A stretch of DNA of 12,847 bases, from NCBI RefSeq assembly GCF_020742345.1, contig NZ_DYXC01000010.1:1-12847 (forward strand), read 5' to 3'. This document shows, one piece after another, positions 7,091 through 12,847 of the stretch. Source of the DNA: Enteractinococcus helveticum. Lineage in GTDB: Bacteria; Actinomycetota; Actinomycetes; Actinomycetales; Micrococcaceae. Both the position numbers and the translations under genes were made by a program. Under the pieces are notes generated by a model. That model searched no databases. It had not been told where the DNA came from and saw only the letters and a program-made list of their open reading frames with translations. Within the stretch, counting starts at the first letter, position 1. Every line of letters starts with the position of its first letter.

Positions 7091-8241
7091 GACCCGCTCC
7101 TTACTTGCGCTGCAGTGTAGATGTCCACTCGGGTTTGTTCGCCGCCCAGTCGTAACGACGGAGTGAGGCGATCGACGATCTCGGGGGTTGGGAAAATCAG
7201 CTCTGGATATTCATAGCTCTCTTCGACACTGGGATCGTTAAAGACCTTGGACCCGGTGGAATACCCGATGTAGTCGGTCTCAAGTACAGCCTGTTCTGGC
7301 GCAATGATGTAGTCGATGAATCTATGTGCGGCGTCGGGATGCGGCGCACCGGTGGCCAGGCACCACGTATCGGTCCACCGGTTGGCTGTCGGGGTCGGGA
7401 ATACGAACTTCCAGCGATCCGGATCATCGACTTCCAGAAAGCCTTGGCGTGCATCACCGTTGAACGCTTGCAGGAGTTTGAACCCGCCCTGGATCATTGA
7501 CGTGCTGACCGTACTGGAGTACGCACGGATGTGCGGGGCGATCTGCTCTACCACGATCTCGCGGGCTTCTTCTAACTCATCGTCATTACTGGTATTGAGG
7601 TCATAACCTTTGGCAGCCAGTGCGATAGCAACCACTTCCCACGGATCTTCAAGCAGTAACGTGGAACCGGAAGCTTCTTTTTGGGCGACTCGGATAAAGT
7701 CTTCCCAGGTGGTCAGTTCCTCAGGGATGGCTTCAACATCGTAAACGTAGCCTGTAGTGCCCCACGCTTTGACAATGGAGTACTCGTCATTGGGGTCGTG
7801 TCGTTGGCCTTTGAATGCAGCATCAATAGTTTCGAAGTTCGGTATCAACGACATGTCCAGCTTTTGGATCAGGTTGTTCTCGATCAACTGAGGTATCTCA
7901 AGGTCCGTGGGGCAGACAATGTCGTACCCAGAAGTCCCTCGGCTGGCGCCGAGTTTGGCAATGAGTTCCTCATTAGAGCCATAAGAGTCGACCTGAAGCA
8001 CGACGTCGAAACGGTCGCCGAAGGCCCCTAAGACCTCGGGATCATCGTAGTCGCCCCACGTGTATACGTTGAGTTTGTCTTCTAACGTTCCATCAGGTGC
8101 AACGTTCGCGGCCATTTCTCCTGTTCGCCCGCAGGCGGTGAGTACGCCAACGCCGGCAGCCATCATGGCACTGAGAACCGTGCGACGAGTGAGCTTGTGC
8201 GAAAAGGCGCGGTCCCCGATCACTTTGACGATGTTATCCAT
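7087..8241 (-). CDS. potD: Polyamine-binding lipoprotein, PotD-like
   Basis: A 384-residue extracellular solute-binding protein of the PotD/PotF family (family 1 type). The N-terminus has a twin-arginine motif (TRRTVLS, Arg19-Arg20), a hydrophobic stretch and a lipobox LTAC with Cys37, so it is probably exported (perhaps by Tat) and lipid-anchored outside the membrane. The mature part starts with LNVYTWGDY (57-65), the standard first strand of PotD. By eye against E. coli PotD, likely ligand residues are Trp62 and Tyr65, the acidic pair Asp199/Glu202 in EDPWEV, and Trp289 with Asp291 in RWTDTW; these would hold the amino groups. IGYST near the C-terminus also matches. The start is ATG at 8241, overlapping the potA stop by 8 bases; a TTG two codons earlier is the alternative but is poorly spaced from AAGGG. 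Placing the binding protein between ATPase and permeases differs from the E. coli potABCD order. Confidence 0.9.
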   Translation of the reverse strand: MDNIVKVIGDRAFSHKLTRRTVLSAMMAAGVGVLTACGRTGEMAANVAPDGTLEDKLNVYTWGDYDDPEVLGAFGDRFDVVLQVDSYGSNEELIAKLGASRGTSGYDIVCPTDLEIPQLIENNLIQKLDMSLIPNFETIDAAFKGQRHDPNDEYSIVKAWGTTGYVYDVEAIPEELTTWEDFIRVAQKEASGSTLLLEDPWEVVAIALAAKGYDLNTSNDDELEEAREIVVEQIAPHIRAYSSTVSTSMIQGGFKLLQAFNGDARQGFLEVDDPDRWKFVFPTPTANRWTDTWCLATGAPHPDAAHRFIDYIIAPEQAVLETDYIGYSTGSKVFNDPSVEESYEYPELIFPTPEIVDRLTPSLRLGGEQTRVDIYTAAQVRSGS

Positions 8242-9325
8242 ATGCAAAAACCCTTACTGCGCTGCTGTTCCACTCCAGCAATACCAGGTCGCCTTCGTTA
8301 CCCTCCGGGGCGGTTGAAGCAGGGAGACGCACCAGCACTTCGGTACCGTCGCCGATACGCACCAAGTACTGGAAGACATCGCCTAAGAACGAGCGACTGA
8401 TCACGCGACCCGTGACTTGGTTCGCAGCCGGTGTGGTGTCTTCCGTTGACGATGCGTGTACAAACTGAATGGCTTCTGGTCGGATCGCCACACGAACGTC
8501 TGAACCGACCGATACCTGCTGGTCTGTGGCGCTGACCATTATGCCGGTCGCTGTGTCGAGTTCGAGATGGCCCGGAAATGCGTTGCGTACTTTGGCATCG
8601 AAGAAGGTCTGTTGCCCAATGAACTCCGCCACGAATGCGTTTTCCGGGGTCTGATAGATTTCTTCAGCGGTACCGATCTGCTGAATATTGCCGTGGTTCA
8701 TAACCACGATGCGGTCACTCATTGCCAGAGCTTCTTGCTGATCGTGGGTGACGAAGACGAAGGTAATTTTCAGTTCGTCATGTAACTGGATAAGTTCTAG
8801 CTGCATTTCTTCGCGGAGTTTACGATCGAGTGCCGACATAGGTTCATCGAGCAGCAGCACCTTTGGCCTATTCACGACGGCTCGTGCCAGCGCGATGCGC
8901 TGCTGCTGACCACCAGAGAGCATGTCTGGCTTGCGATCTGCGAACTTGGTCATTTGCACCAGTCGCAACACGTCTTGCACACGAGTTCGGATTTCGTCTT
9001 TCTTGACTCGCGAGCGTTTCAGCCCGTATGCGATATTCTCGGCCACGCTAAGGTGCGGGAACAGCGCATAAGACTGGAAAACAGTATTGACGGATCTCTT
9101 ATTTGGCGGAAGAGCGACGAGGTCTACGCCATCCAGGTGAATCTCACCGGAGGTGGGTTCCTCAAAGCCAGCAATCATTCGTAGCAGGGTGGTTTTGCCG
9201 CACCCAGAGGGGCCGAGCAGGGAGACAAACTCTCCTGCTTCAACATCAAGATCCAGCGGACTGATTGCTTCATTCTCACCGTATACTTTTCGAAGTTGTC
9301 TGATTGTCAACGCACCAGAAGACAT
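8234..9325 (-). CDS. potA: Polyamine ABC transporter ATP-binding protein, PotA type
   Basis: A 363-residue ATPase that powers the importer from the cytoplasmic side. All nucleotide-binding elements are intact: Walker A GPSGCGKT (38-45), Q-loop Gln84 in FQSYALFPH, signature LSGGQ (136-140), Walker B LLLDEP with Asp160 and Glu161, D-loop SALD (164-167) and switch His194. VNTVFQSYALFPHLSV is the form typical of PotA rather than sugar-importer ATPases. The C-terminal ~120 residues, with DVRVAIRPE and a closing strand series, form a TOBE-type regulatory domain. The length is usual for PotA. ATG at 9325 is preceded by GAGGAA 7 bases away. This is the first gene of the minus-strand operon, transcribed from the divergent region at 9326-9736. 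Confidence 0.93.
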   Translation of the reverse strand: MSSGALTIRQLRKVYGENEAISPLDLDVEAGEFVSLLGPSGCGKTTLLRMIAGFEEPTSGEIHLDGVDLVALPPNKRSVNTVFQSYALFPHLSVAENIAYGLKRSRVKKDEIRTRVQDVLRLVQMTKFADRKPDMLSGGQQQRIALARAVVNRPKVLLLDEPMSALDRKLREEMQLELIQLHDELKITFVFVTHDQQEALAMSDRIVVMNHGNIQQIGTAEEIYQTPENAFVAEFIGQQTFFDAKVRNAFPGHLELDTATGIMVSATDQQVSVGSDVRVAIRPEAIQFVHASSTEDTTPAANQVTGRVISRSFLGDVFQYLVRIGDGTEVLVRLPASTAPEGNEGDLVLLEWNSSAVRVFAYG

Positions 9326-9417
9326 ATGATTGTTCCTCTTCGTGTGAGCGAATGGTGATTTTCATACACTCGCCGCAGTGACCTAATAGGCTGCCGCGAA
9401 ATATATGAACGTGATTC

Positions 9418-9447
9418 ACATAACTTTTAGAAGACTGTATACGACAA
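9418..9447 (-). promoter_or_regulatory. Candidate promoter of the potA operon
   Basis: On the minus strand TTGTCG (9442-9447) is followed after 18 bases by TTATGT (9418-9423). The match to sigma-70-type consensus is moderate. The -10 box overlaps the GTGATTCAC palindrome and the spacer contains TATACAGT, so regulator binding here would affect initiation. The inferred leader is roughly 85 bases. Confidence 0.3.
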
Positions 9448-9523
9448 CGCCTGCATTTTCTACCCTCGACCAAAACGAGGCCGAAATACGCCCAGACCGA
9501 GGCGCCATAATGCGCAAGCACCG

Positions 9524-9551
9524 TTGACATGCACTCCCTTAAGCGCATAAA
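9524..9551 (+). promoter_or_regulatory. Candidate promoter of the putrescine oxidase transcript
   Basis: A perfect TTGACA (9524-9529) is followed after 16 bases by CATAAA (9546-9551), which matches four of six -10 positions. It would give a leader of about 180 bases. A promoter nearer the gene is possible (TATACA at 9670-9675) but lacks a good -35 box. Confidence 0.3.
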
Positions 9552-9679
9552 CACCCCGCACCAAACCAAGCGCAAGCAACTTGCACACCCCGGACCCACC
9601 GGCAACTTGACGCCTCTCCAGAGAATAAGCCCTCGACCCGTAGAGGCACGACAACTCAGACTCACCGGCTATACAGTGA

Positions 9680-9693
9680 ACACATATTTGTGT
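9680..9693. promoter_or_regulatory. Inverted repeat, candidate operator before the putrescine oxidase
   Basis: ACACA (9680-9684) and TGTGT (9689-9693) form a perfect inverted repeat around TATT, about 45 bases before the oxidase start. Its A+T-rich centre and 14-base size suit a dimeric regulator. It lies within a wider GTGA...TCAC frame (9676-9702) with an imperfect middle. The regulator family is unknown. Confidence 0.3.
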
Positions 9694-9724
9694 ACCATGT
9701 CACTAAATGAACATAATTCATTAT

Positions 9725-9733
9725 GAGGAAGAG
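9725..9733 (+). promoter_or_regulatory. Ribosome binding site that fixes the putrescine oxidase start
   Basis: GAGGAAGAG ends 3 bases before the ATG at 9737, with its GAGGAA core at optimal distance. This favours 9737 over the in-frame ATG at 9707, which would add ten residues and place this site inside the coding region. Confidence 0.75.
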
Positions 9734-9736
9734 TCC

Positions 9737-11257
9737 ATGTCTACTGCATTTGAATCCCTAGATTCTCGTCCAACGCTTGACCGTGATGTCGTCGTCATTG
9801 GTGCTGGTCCGGCTGGGTTGATGGCGGCGTATACGTTGAAAAAGGCTGGAAAGTCGGTTGCCGTGGTCGAGGCTCGCGACCGTGTGGGTGGGCGCACTTG
9901 GAACGGCAAGGTGCAGGATGTTCACGGCACCGAGCACTTTATTGAAATTGGTGGCCAATGGATTTCACCGGATCAGACCCGGTTGATCAGTCTGGTCGAC
10001 GAGCTGGGTTTGGAAACCTTCCCCCGCTATCGCCAAGGTGACCGCGTGTATCTTTCACCGGATGGTACCCGCCATAGGTATTCGGGTGAGTTGATGCCGG
10101 TGTCGGAGAAGACCAACGCGGAGATGGAAAAACTCATTGGCCTGCTCAACGTCAAGGTCAGTCAGATGGATGTTCAACGTCCGTGGGCGATGCCTGAGGC
10201 CGCTGAGTTGGACAGCATTTCCTTTACTGATTGGCTCAAACAGCACTCGGATGACCAGGAAGCCATTGATAATGTGTCGATCTTTATTGCCTCGGGTATG
10301 CTGACCAAACCCGCCCACACGTTCTCGGCCCTGCAGGCGATTCTCATGGCTGCTTCGGCCGGGTCGTTTTCCAACCTCGTAGATGAGGACTTTATTCTCG
10401 ATAAGCGCGTGGTGGGTGGCATGCAGTCGGTGTCGCTGAAGATGGCCGAATACCTTGGCGACGACGTCATCCTGGACTCCCCGGTCCGGCAGTTAAACTG
10501 GACCACGGAAACCGACCCGGCCACCGCGGATGCCCTGAACAATGTGGCCGCCGATGTGCGCAACGGTGTGGCACATAACGGCGCCCCGGGTGAGGTCACC
10601 GTATATGCCGATCAGGTGATCGTCCACGCCGCAAACGCTGTGCTGGCGGTCCCACCGAATCTGTATCACCGCATCCAATACGTTCCACCGCTGCCCCGTG
10701 AGCAGATGGTCGCCCACCAGCACATCTCCATGGGCCTGGTCATTAAGGTCCACGCCGTTTACGACACCCCGTTCTGGCGCGACAAGGGCCTGTCGGGTAC
10801 CGGGTTTGGTGGCGGTCACATGGTCCAAGAAGTCTATGACAACACGAACTACGGCCCGAATAGTGTCAATACCAATGCGGGCGAAGACCCCCACGGTGTG
10901 CTGGTTAGCTTCGTATCCGATGTCCATGCCGAAGCCATGTGGGCGCTACCTGAAGCCGAGCGCAAACACCGCATCCTGTCCGAACTCGCAGCCTACCTCG
11001 GTGAAGAAGCCATGGACCCAATTGCCTTTTACCTATCCGATATGGCAGCTGAAGAATGGACCCGCGGCGCATATGCTGCCAGCTACGATCTGGGCGGACT
11101 CAGCCGCTGGGGGCATCTACAAAACCAACCAACCGGCCCCATCCACTACGCGTGCTCAGACATCGCCGCCGAAGGCTACCAACACGTCGACGGCGCGGTA
11201 CGCCAGGGCGAAAACGCAGCCAAAGCCATCTTGGAATATGCAAAAGTCACCGCCTAG
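9737..11257 (+). CDS. puo: Flavin monoamine oxidase, putrescine oxidase-like
   Basis: A 506-residue FAD amine oxidase of the MAO family. The N-terminal dinucleotide motif is VIGAGPAG (20-27), with Glu45 for ribose binding and RVGGRTW (49-55), the hallmark of MAO-type enzymes. GGQWISPDQ follows near 80. The C-terminal FAD-contact segment is YACSDIAAEG...HVDGAV at 471-488, in the form I associate with actinobacterial putrescine oxidases such as those of Kocuria/Micrococcus and Rhodococcus. The expected reaction is putrescine + O2 + H2O to 4-aminobutanal, ammonia and hydrogen peroxide, in the cytoplasm. There is no signal peptide or C-terminal membrane helix. Characterised relatives are, to my knowledge, about 475-480 residues; the extra length appears to lie at about 256-285, a polar Asn/Ala/Asp-rich stretch before the VLAVPPNL strand. 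The gene is divergent from the importer and followed after 91 bases by an aldehyde dehydrogenase that could take the aldehyde product. Another primary-amine substrate remains possible. Confidence 0.88.
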   Translation: MSTAFESLDSRPTLDRDVVVIGAGPAGLMAAYTLKKAGKSVAVVEARDRVGGRTWNGKVQDVHGTEHFIEIGGQWISPDQTRLISLVDELGLETFPRYRQGDRVYLSPDGTRHRYSGELMPVSEKTNAEMEKLIGLLNVKVSQMDVQRPWAMPEAAELDSISFTDWLKQHSDDQEAIDNVSIFIASGMLTKPAHTFSALQAILMAASAGSFSNLVDEDFILDKRVVGGMQSVSLKMAEYLGDDVILDSPVRQLNWTTETDPATADALNNVAADVRNGVAHNGAPGEVTVYADQVIVHAANAVLAVPPNLYHRIQYVPPLPREQMVAHQHISMGLVIKVHAVYDTPFWRDKGLSGTGFGGGHMVQEVYDNTNYGPNSVNTNAGEDPHGVLVSFVSDVHAEAMWALPEAERKHRILSELAAYLGEEAMDPIAFYLSDMAAEEWTRGAYAASYDLGGLSRWGHLQNQPTGPIHYACSDIAAEGYQHVDGAVRQGENAAKAILEYAKVTA

Positions 11258-11338
11258 TCGCCCGACAAACCGCACATCCAGACAACCCTTTCGACATCCT
11301 GGCACGTTTAATACCGTACCCACCACACCCCGAATATT

Positions 11339-11342
11339 GGAG
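11339..11342 (+). promoter_or_regulatory. Ribosome binding site that fixes the ALDH2 start
   Basis: GGAG lies 6 bases before the GTG at 11349. The frame is open for a further 650 bases upstream, but that part overlaps the putrescine oxidase in another frame. This site and the alignment with ALDH1 place the true start here. Confidence 0.75.
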
Positions 11343-11348
11343 CAAACC

Positions 11349-12734
11349 GTGACGACATCCCCCGCCTATCAGACCATCAACCCTGCGACCGGCGAAGTAC
11401 TCACACAATACCCCGTCATTGCCGACACCGACGTCGAGACGATCGCTAAGAACTCCCATCAGGCCTTTGCTACCTGGCGGGCGCTGTCTTTGGCCGAGCG
11501 CGCAGCCAAAGTCGCCAAACTAGCCGACCTCTTCGAAGACAACGTAGACGAGCTGGCCGCGATCATGACCAAAGAAATGGGAAAACCGCTGGCCGAAGCC
11601 AAAGAAGAAACCCAGTTTTCCGCTGAGATCTTCCGCTACTACGCCACCCACGGCCAACACCTGGCAGCCGACACGAAAGTCAGCGAAAACAACGACACCA
11701 TCTCCTACATTCAACGCCGCCCCGTAGGCCCGTTACTGGGGATCATGCCCTGGAACTACCCGTACTATCAGATCGCCCGGTTTGCGGCACCCAACCTAGT
11801 GCTAGGCAACACGATCATTCTCAAACATGCCGAATCCTGCCCCGAATCCGCCCTAGCGGTACAACGCATGATGGACGAGGCCGGCATCCCAACCGGGGTG
11901 TATCAAAACGTATTTGCCACCCACAACCACATCTCCGCCTTCATCGCCCATCCACTCATCCAAGGTGTGTCACTGACCGGATCCGAACGCGCCGGTGCGG
12001 CCATAGCCGAACAAGCCGGCAAACACCTCAAAAAAGCCGTCCTGGAACTCGGCGGCTCCGATCCCTACGTCATCCTATCCACCGATGATGTCAAAGCCGC
12101 CGCCCAACAAGCTTTTGCCGTCCGCATGGAAAACACCGGCCAAGCCTGTAACTCCAATAAGCGCATCATCGTCATGGACGACATCTACGATGAATTCGTC
12201 GCCGAAATGACCACCCTCGCGGCAGCCCTGAAACCCGGCGACCCCACCACCAACGATGACACCACCTACGCACCGTTGTCATCAGAAAAAGCCGCCACCA
12301 CCTTACTGCAACAACTCGAGCAAGCCAAACAAGCCGGTGCCACGATCCACACCGGTGGCCAGCGCGAGGACCTACCCGGGTTCTACATCCAACCCACCGT
12401 GATCACCGACATCCCACAGGGTTCAGACATATACTACGAAGAATTCTTCGGCCCAGTCATCAGCATCTTCCGAGTCGAATCCGATGAACAAGCCCTCCAA
12501 TTAGCCAATGACACCCAATACGGGCTCGGCTCAGCAGTCTTTGCCACCGACCAAACCCGCGCCCAAGCCTTTGCCGAACAACTCAACGCCGGCATGGTCG
12601 GAGCCAACACCTCCCCAGAAGAATCCGCAGAAGTCCCCTTCGGCGGGATCAAACGCTCCGGCTACGGCCGCGAACTCGGCCCCATAGGCATGGACGAATT
12701 CGTCAACAAACGCCTCATGACCATCAAAAAATAA
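11349..12734 (+). CDS. NAD(P)-dependent aldehyde dehydrogenase, succinate-semialdehyde / 4-aminobutanal dehydrogenase type (ALDH2)
   Basis: A 461-residue aldehyde dehydrogenase of exactly the same length as the one at 471-1856, aligning with no gaps. By hand count 99 of 461 positions differ (about 78% identity). The active-site residues are the same: Asn136, Lys159, Glu233, Cys267 and EEFFGP at 364-369. Residues 122-160, around the substrate/cofactor channel, are identical. Differences concentrate in the first 60 residues, at 101-120 and at 281-325, which are likely surface regions. It starts with GTG and is followed by a strong inverted repeat. The 91-base gap after the putrescine oxidase contains no terminator, so the two are probably co-transcribed. 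The likely role is to remove the toxic 4-aminobutanal made by the oxidase, or to act later on succinate semialdehyde. Codons strongly prefer C at the third position (28 of 40 G/C-ending in residues 121-160, against 21 of 40 in ALDH1), implying a different history or expression level. Confidence 0.9.
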   Translation: MTTSPAYQTINPATGEVLTQYPVIADTDVETIAKNSHQAFATWRALSLAERAAKVAKLADLFEDNVDELAAIMTKEMGKPLAEAKEETQFSAEIFRYYATHGQHLAADTKVSENNDTISYIQRRPVGPLLGIMPWNYPYYQIARFAAPNLVLGNTIILKHAESCPESALAVQRMMDEAGIPTGVYQNVFATHNHISAFIAHPLIQGVSLTGSERAGAAIAEQAGKHLKKAVLELGGSDPYVILSTDDVKAAAQQAFAVRMENTGQACNSNKRIIVMDDIYDEFVAEMTTLAAALKPGDPTTNDDTTYAPLSSEKAATTLLQQLEQAKQAGATIHTGGQREDLPGFYIQPTVITDIPQGSDIYYEEFFGPVISIFRVESDEQALQLANDTQYGLGSAVFATDQTRAQAFAEQLNAGMVGANTSPEESAEVPFGGIKRSGYGRELGPIGMDEFVNKRLMTIKK

Positions 12735-12748
12735 CCCCACCAACGAGA

Positions 12749-12785
12749 AGTGGCGGTCAGACGTAAATATCGTGTGACCGCCACT
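12749..12785 (+). terminator. Strong inverted repeat after ALDH2, probable terminator
   Basis: AGTGGCGGTCA (12749-12759) pairs perfectly with TGACCGCCACT (12775-12785). After one mismatch three more pairs (ACG/CGT) form inside, leaving a seven-base loop. It starts 15 bases after the ALDH2 stop. No T-run follows, only a mildly T-rich stretch, so it would be a U-tract-poor terminator of the kind often seen in actinobacteria, or a transcript-stabilising hairpin. Confidence 0.6.
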
Positions 12786-12847
12786 ATGCTGTGTTTACTA
12801 TTCAAGAATCGTCATCAATTGTGAACCCTCTACAATATCCCATCAGG

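Larger units (their letters stand above)
9326..9736. promoter_or_regulatory. Divergent control region between potA and the putrescine oxidase
   Basis: A 411-base gap without a gene. It must carry the promoters of both the leftward importer operon and the rightward oxidase-ALDH2 pair. Visible structure: candidate promoters for each direction (listed separately); TATACAGT once on each strand, pointing toward the gene it precedes (plus 9670-9677; minus 9434-9441); a direct repeat GCGCAAGCA at 9512-9520 and 9570-9578; a small hairpin GCAAG/CTTGC at 9572-9584; another, CCTCG/CGAGG, at 9464-9480; an inverted repeat ACACA/TGTGT at 9680-9693; and the palindrome GTGATTCAC at 9411-9419. Both transcripts would have long leaders. 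The length and density of repeats suggest binding of one or more regulators, none of which is encoded in the window. Confidence 0.6.

Noticed and set aside
9404..9422. A Crp/GlxR-type site (TGTGA-N6-TCACA) in the divergent region
   Set aside because: The sequence contains TCACA and a TATGA half, but the spacing is seven rather than six and the first half is degenerate. Only the nine-base GTGATTCAC palindrome is exact.
10698..12734. A 678-codon open frame that would extend ALDH2 upstream through the putrescine oxidase
   Set aside because: The first 217 codons overlap the well-supported oxidase in another frame, read as low-complexity Pro/Thr/Ser/Lys-rich sequence, and have no counterpart in the 461-residue paralogue. 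The GTG at 11349 with GGAG upstream is the start.

Overview
The window is a polyamine (putrescine-type) uptake and oxidation locus of about 12.8 kb from a bacterium, most likely a Gram-positive actinobacterium of the Micrococcales type. The grounds are a flavin monoamine oxidase resembling actinobacterial putrescine oxidase, a lipoprotein-type solute-binding protein with a twin-arginine motif, GTG starts, and a moderately G+C-rich, C-ending codon preference in the right-hand genes. The genus is not determined. No rRNA, tRNA, CRISPR array, transposase or phage gene is visible.

Layout. Positions 1-470 contain no recognisable gene. An aldehyde dehydrogenase (ALDH1, 471-1856, +) follows and ends at a hairpin-plus-T-run terminator. 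Next comes a long block on the minus strand, read right to left from 9325: potA-potD-potB-potC (polyamine ABC importer), then a PuuB-like FAD oxidoreductase (3934-5304). After a 175-base gap come a second FAD oxidoreductase (2328-3758) and a small cupin (1936-2328). Most genes in this block overlap their neighbours or lie within 26 bases of them, so potA to the first oxidoreductase looks like one operon; the last pair may be a second unit or the tail of the same one. A 411-base divergent intergenic region (9326-9736) separates potA from the plus-strand pair of a putrescine-oxidase-like flavoenzyme (9737-11257) and a second aldehyde dehydrogenase (ALDH2, 11349-12734). That pair ends at a strong inverted repeat.

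How the genes could work together (inference from family knowledge). PotABCD imports putrescine or spermidine. The MAO-type oxidase deaminates putrescine to 4-aminobutanal with release of ammonia and hydrogen peroxide. The aldehyde dehydrogenases would oxidise 4-aminobutanal to GABA and/or succinate semialdehyde to succinate. The two DAO-type flavoenzymes resemble gamma-glutamylputrescine oxidase (PuuB), but no gamma-glutamylputrescine synthetase or hydrolase is in the window, so their substrates are open. No GABA transaminase and no transcription regulator are in the window either.

The most notable points are these: two aldehyde dehydrogenases of identical length, about 78% identical by hand count, bracket the locus in the same orientation with different codon preferences; two oxidative chemistries (MAO-type and DAO-type) share one locus; the putrescine oxidase carries an apparent insertion; and short words recur in the control regions. 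The core is a recognisable catabolic locus rather than a wholly new kind of system.
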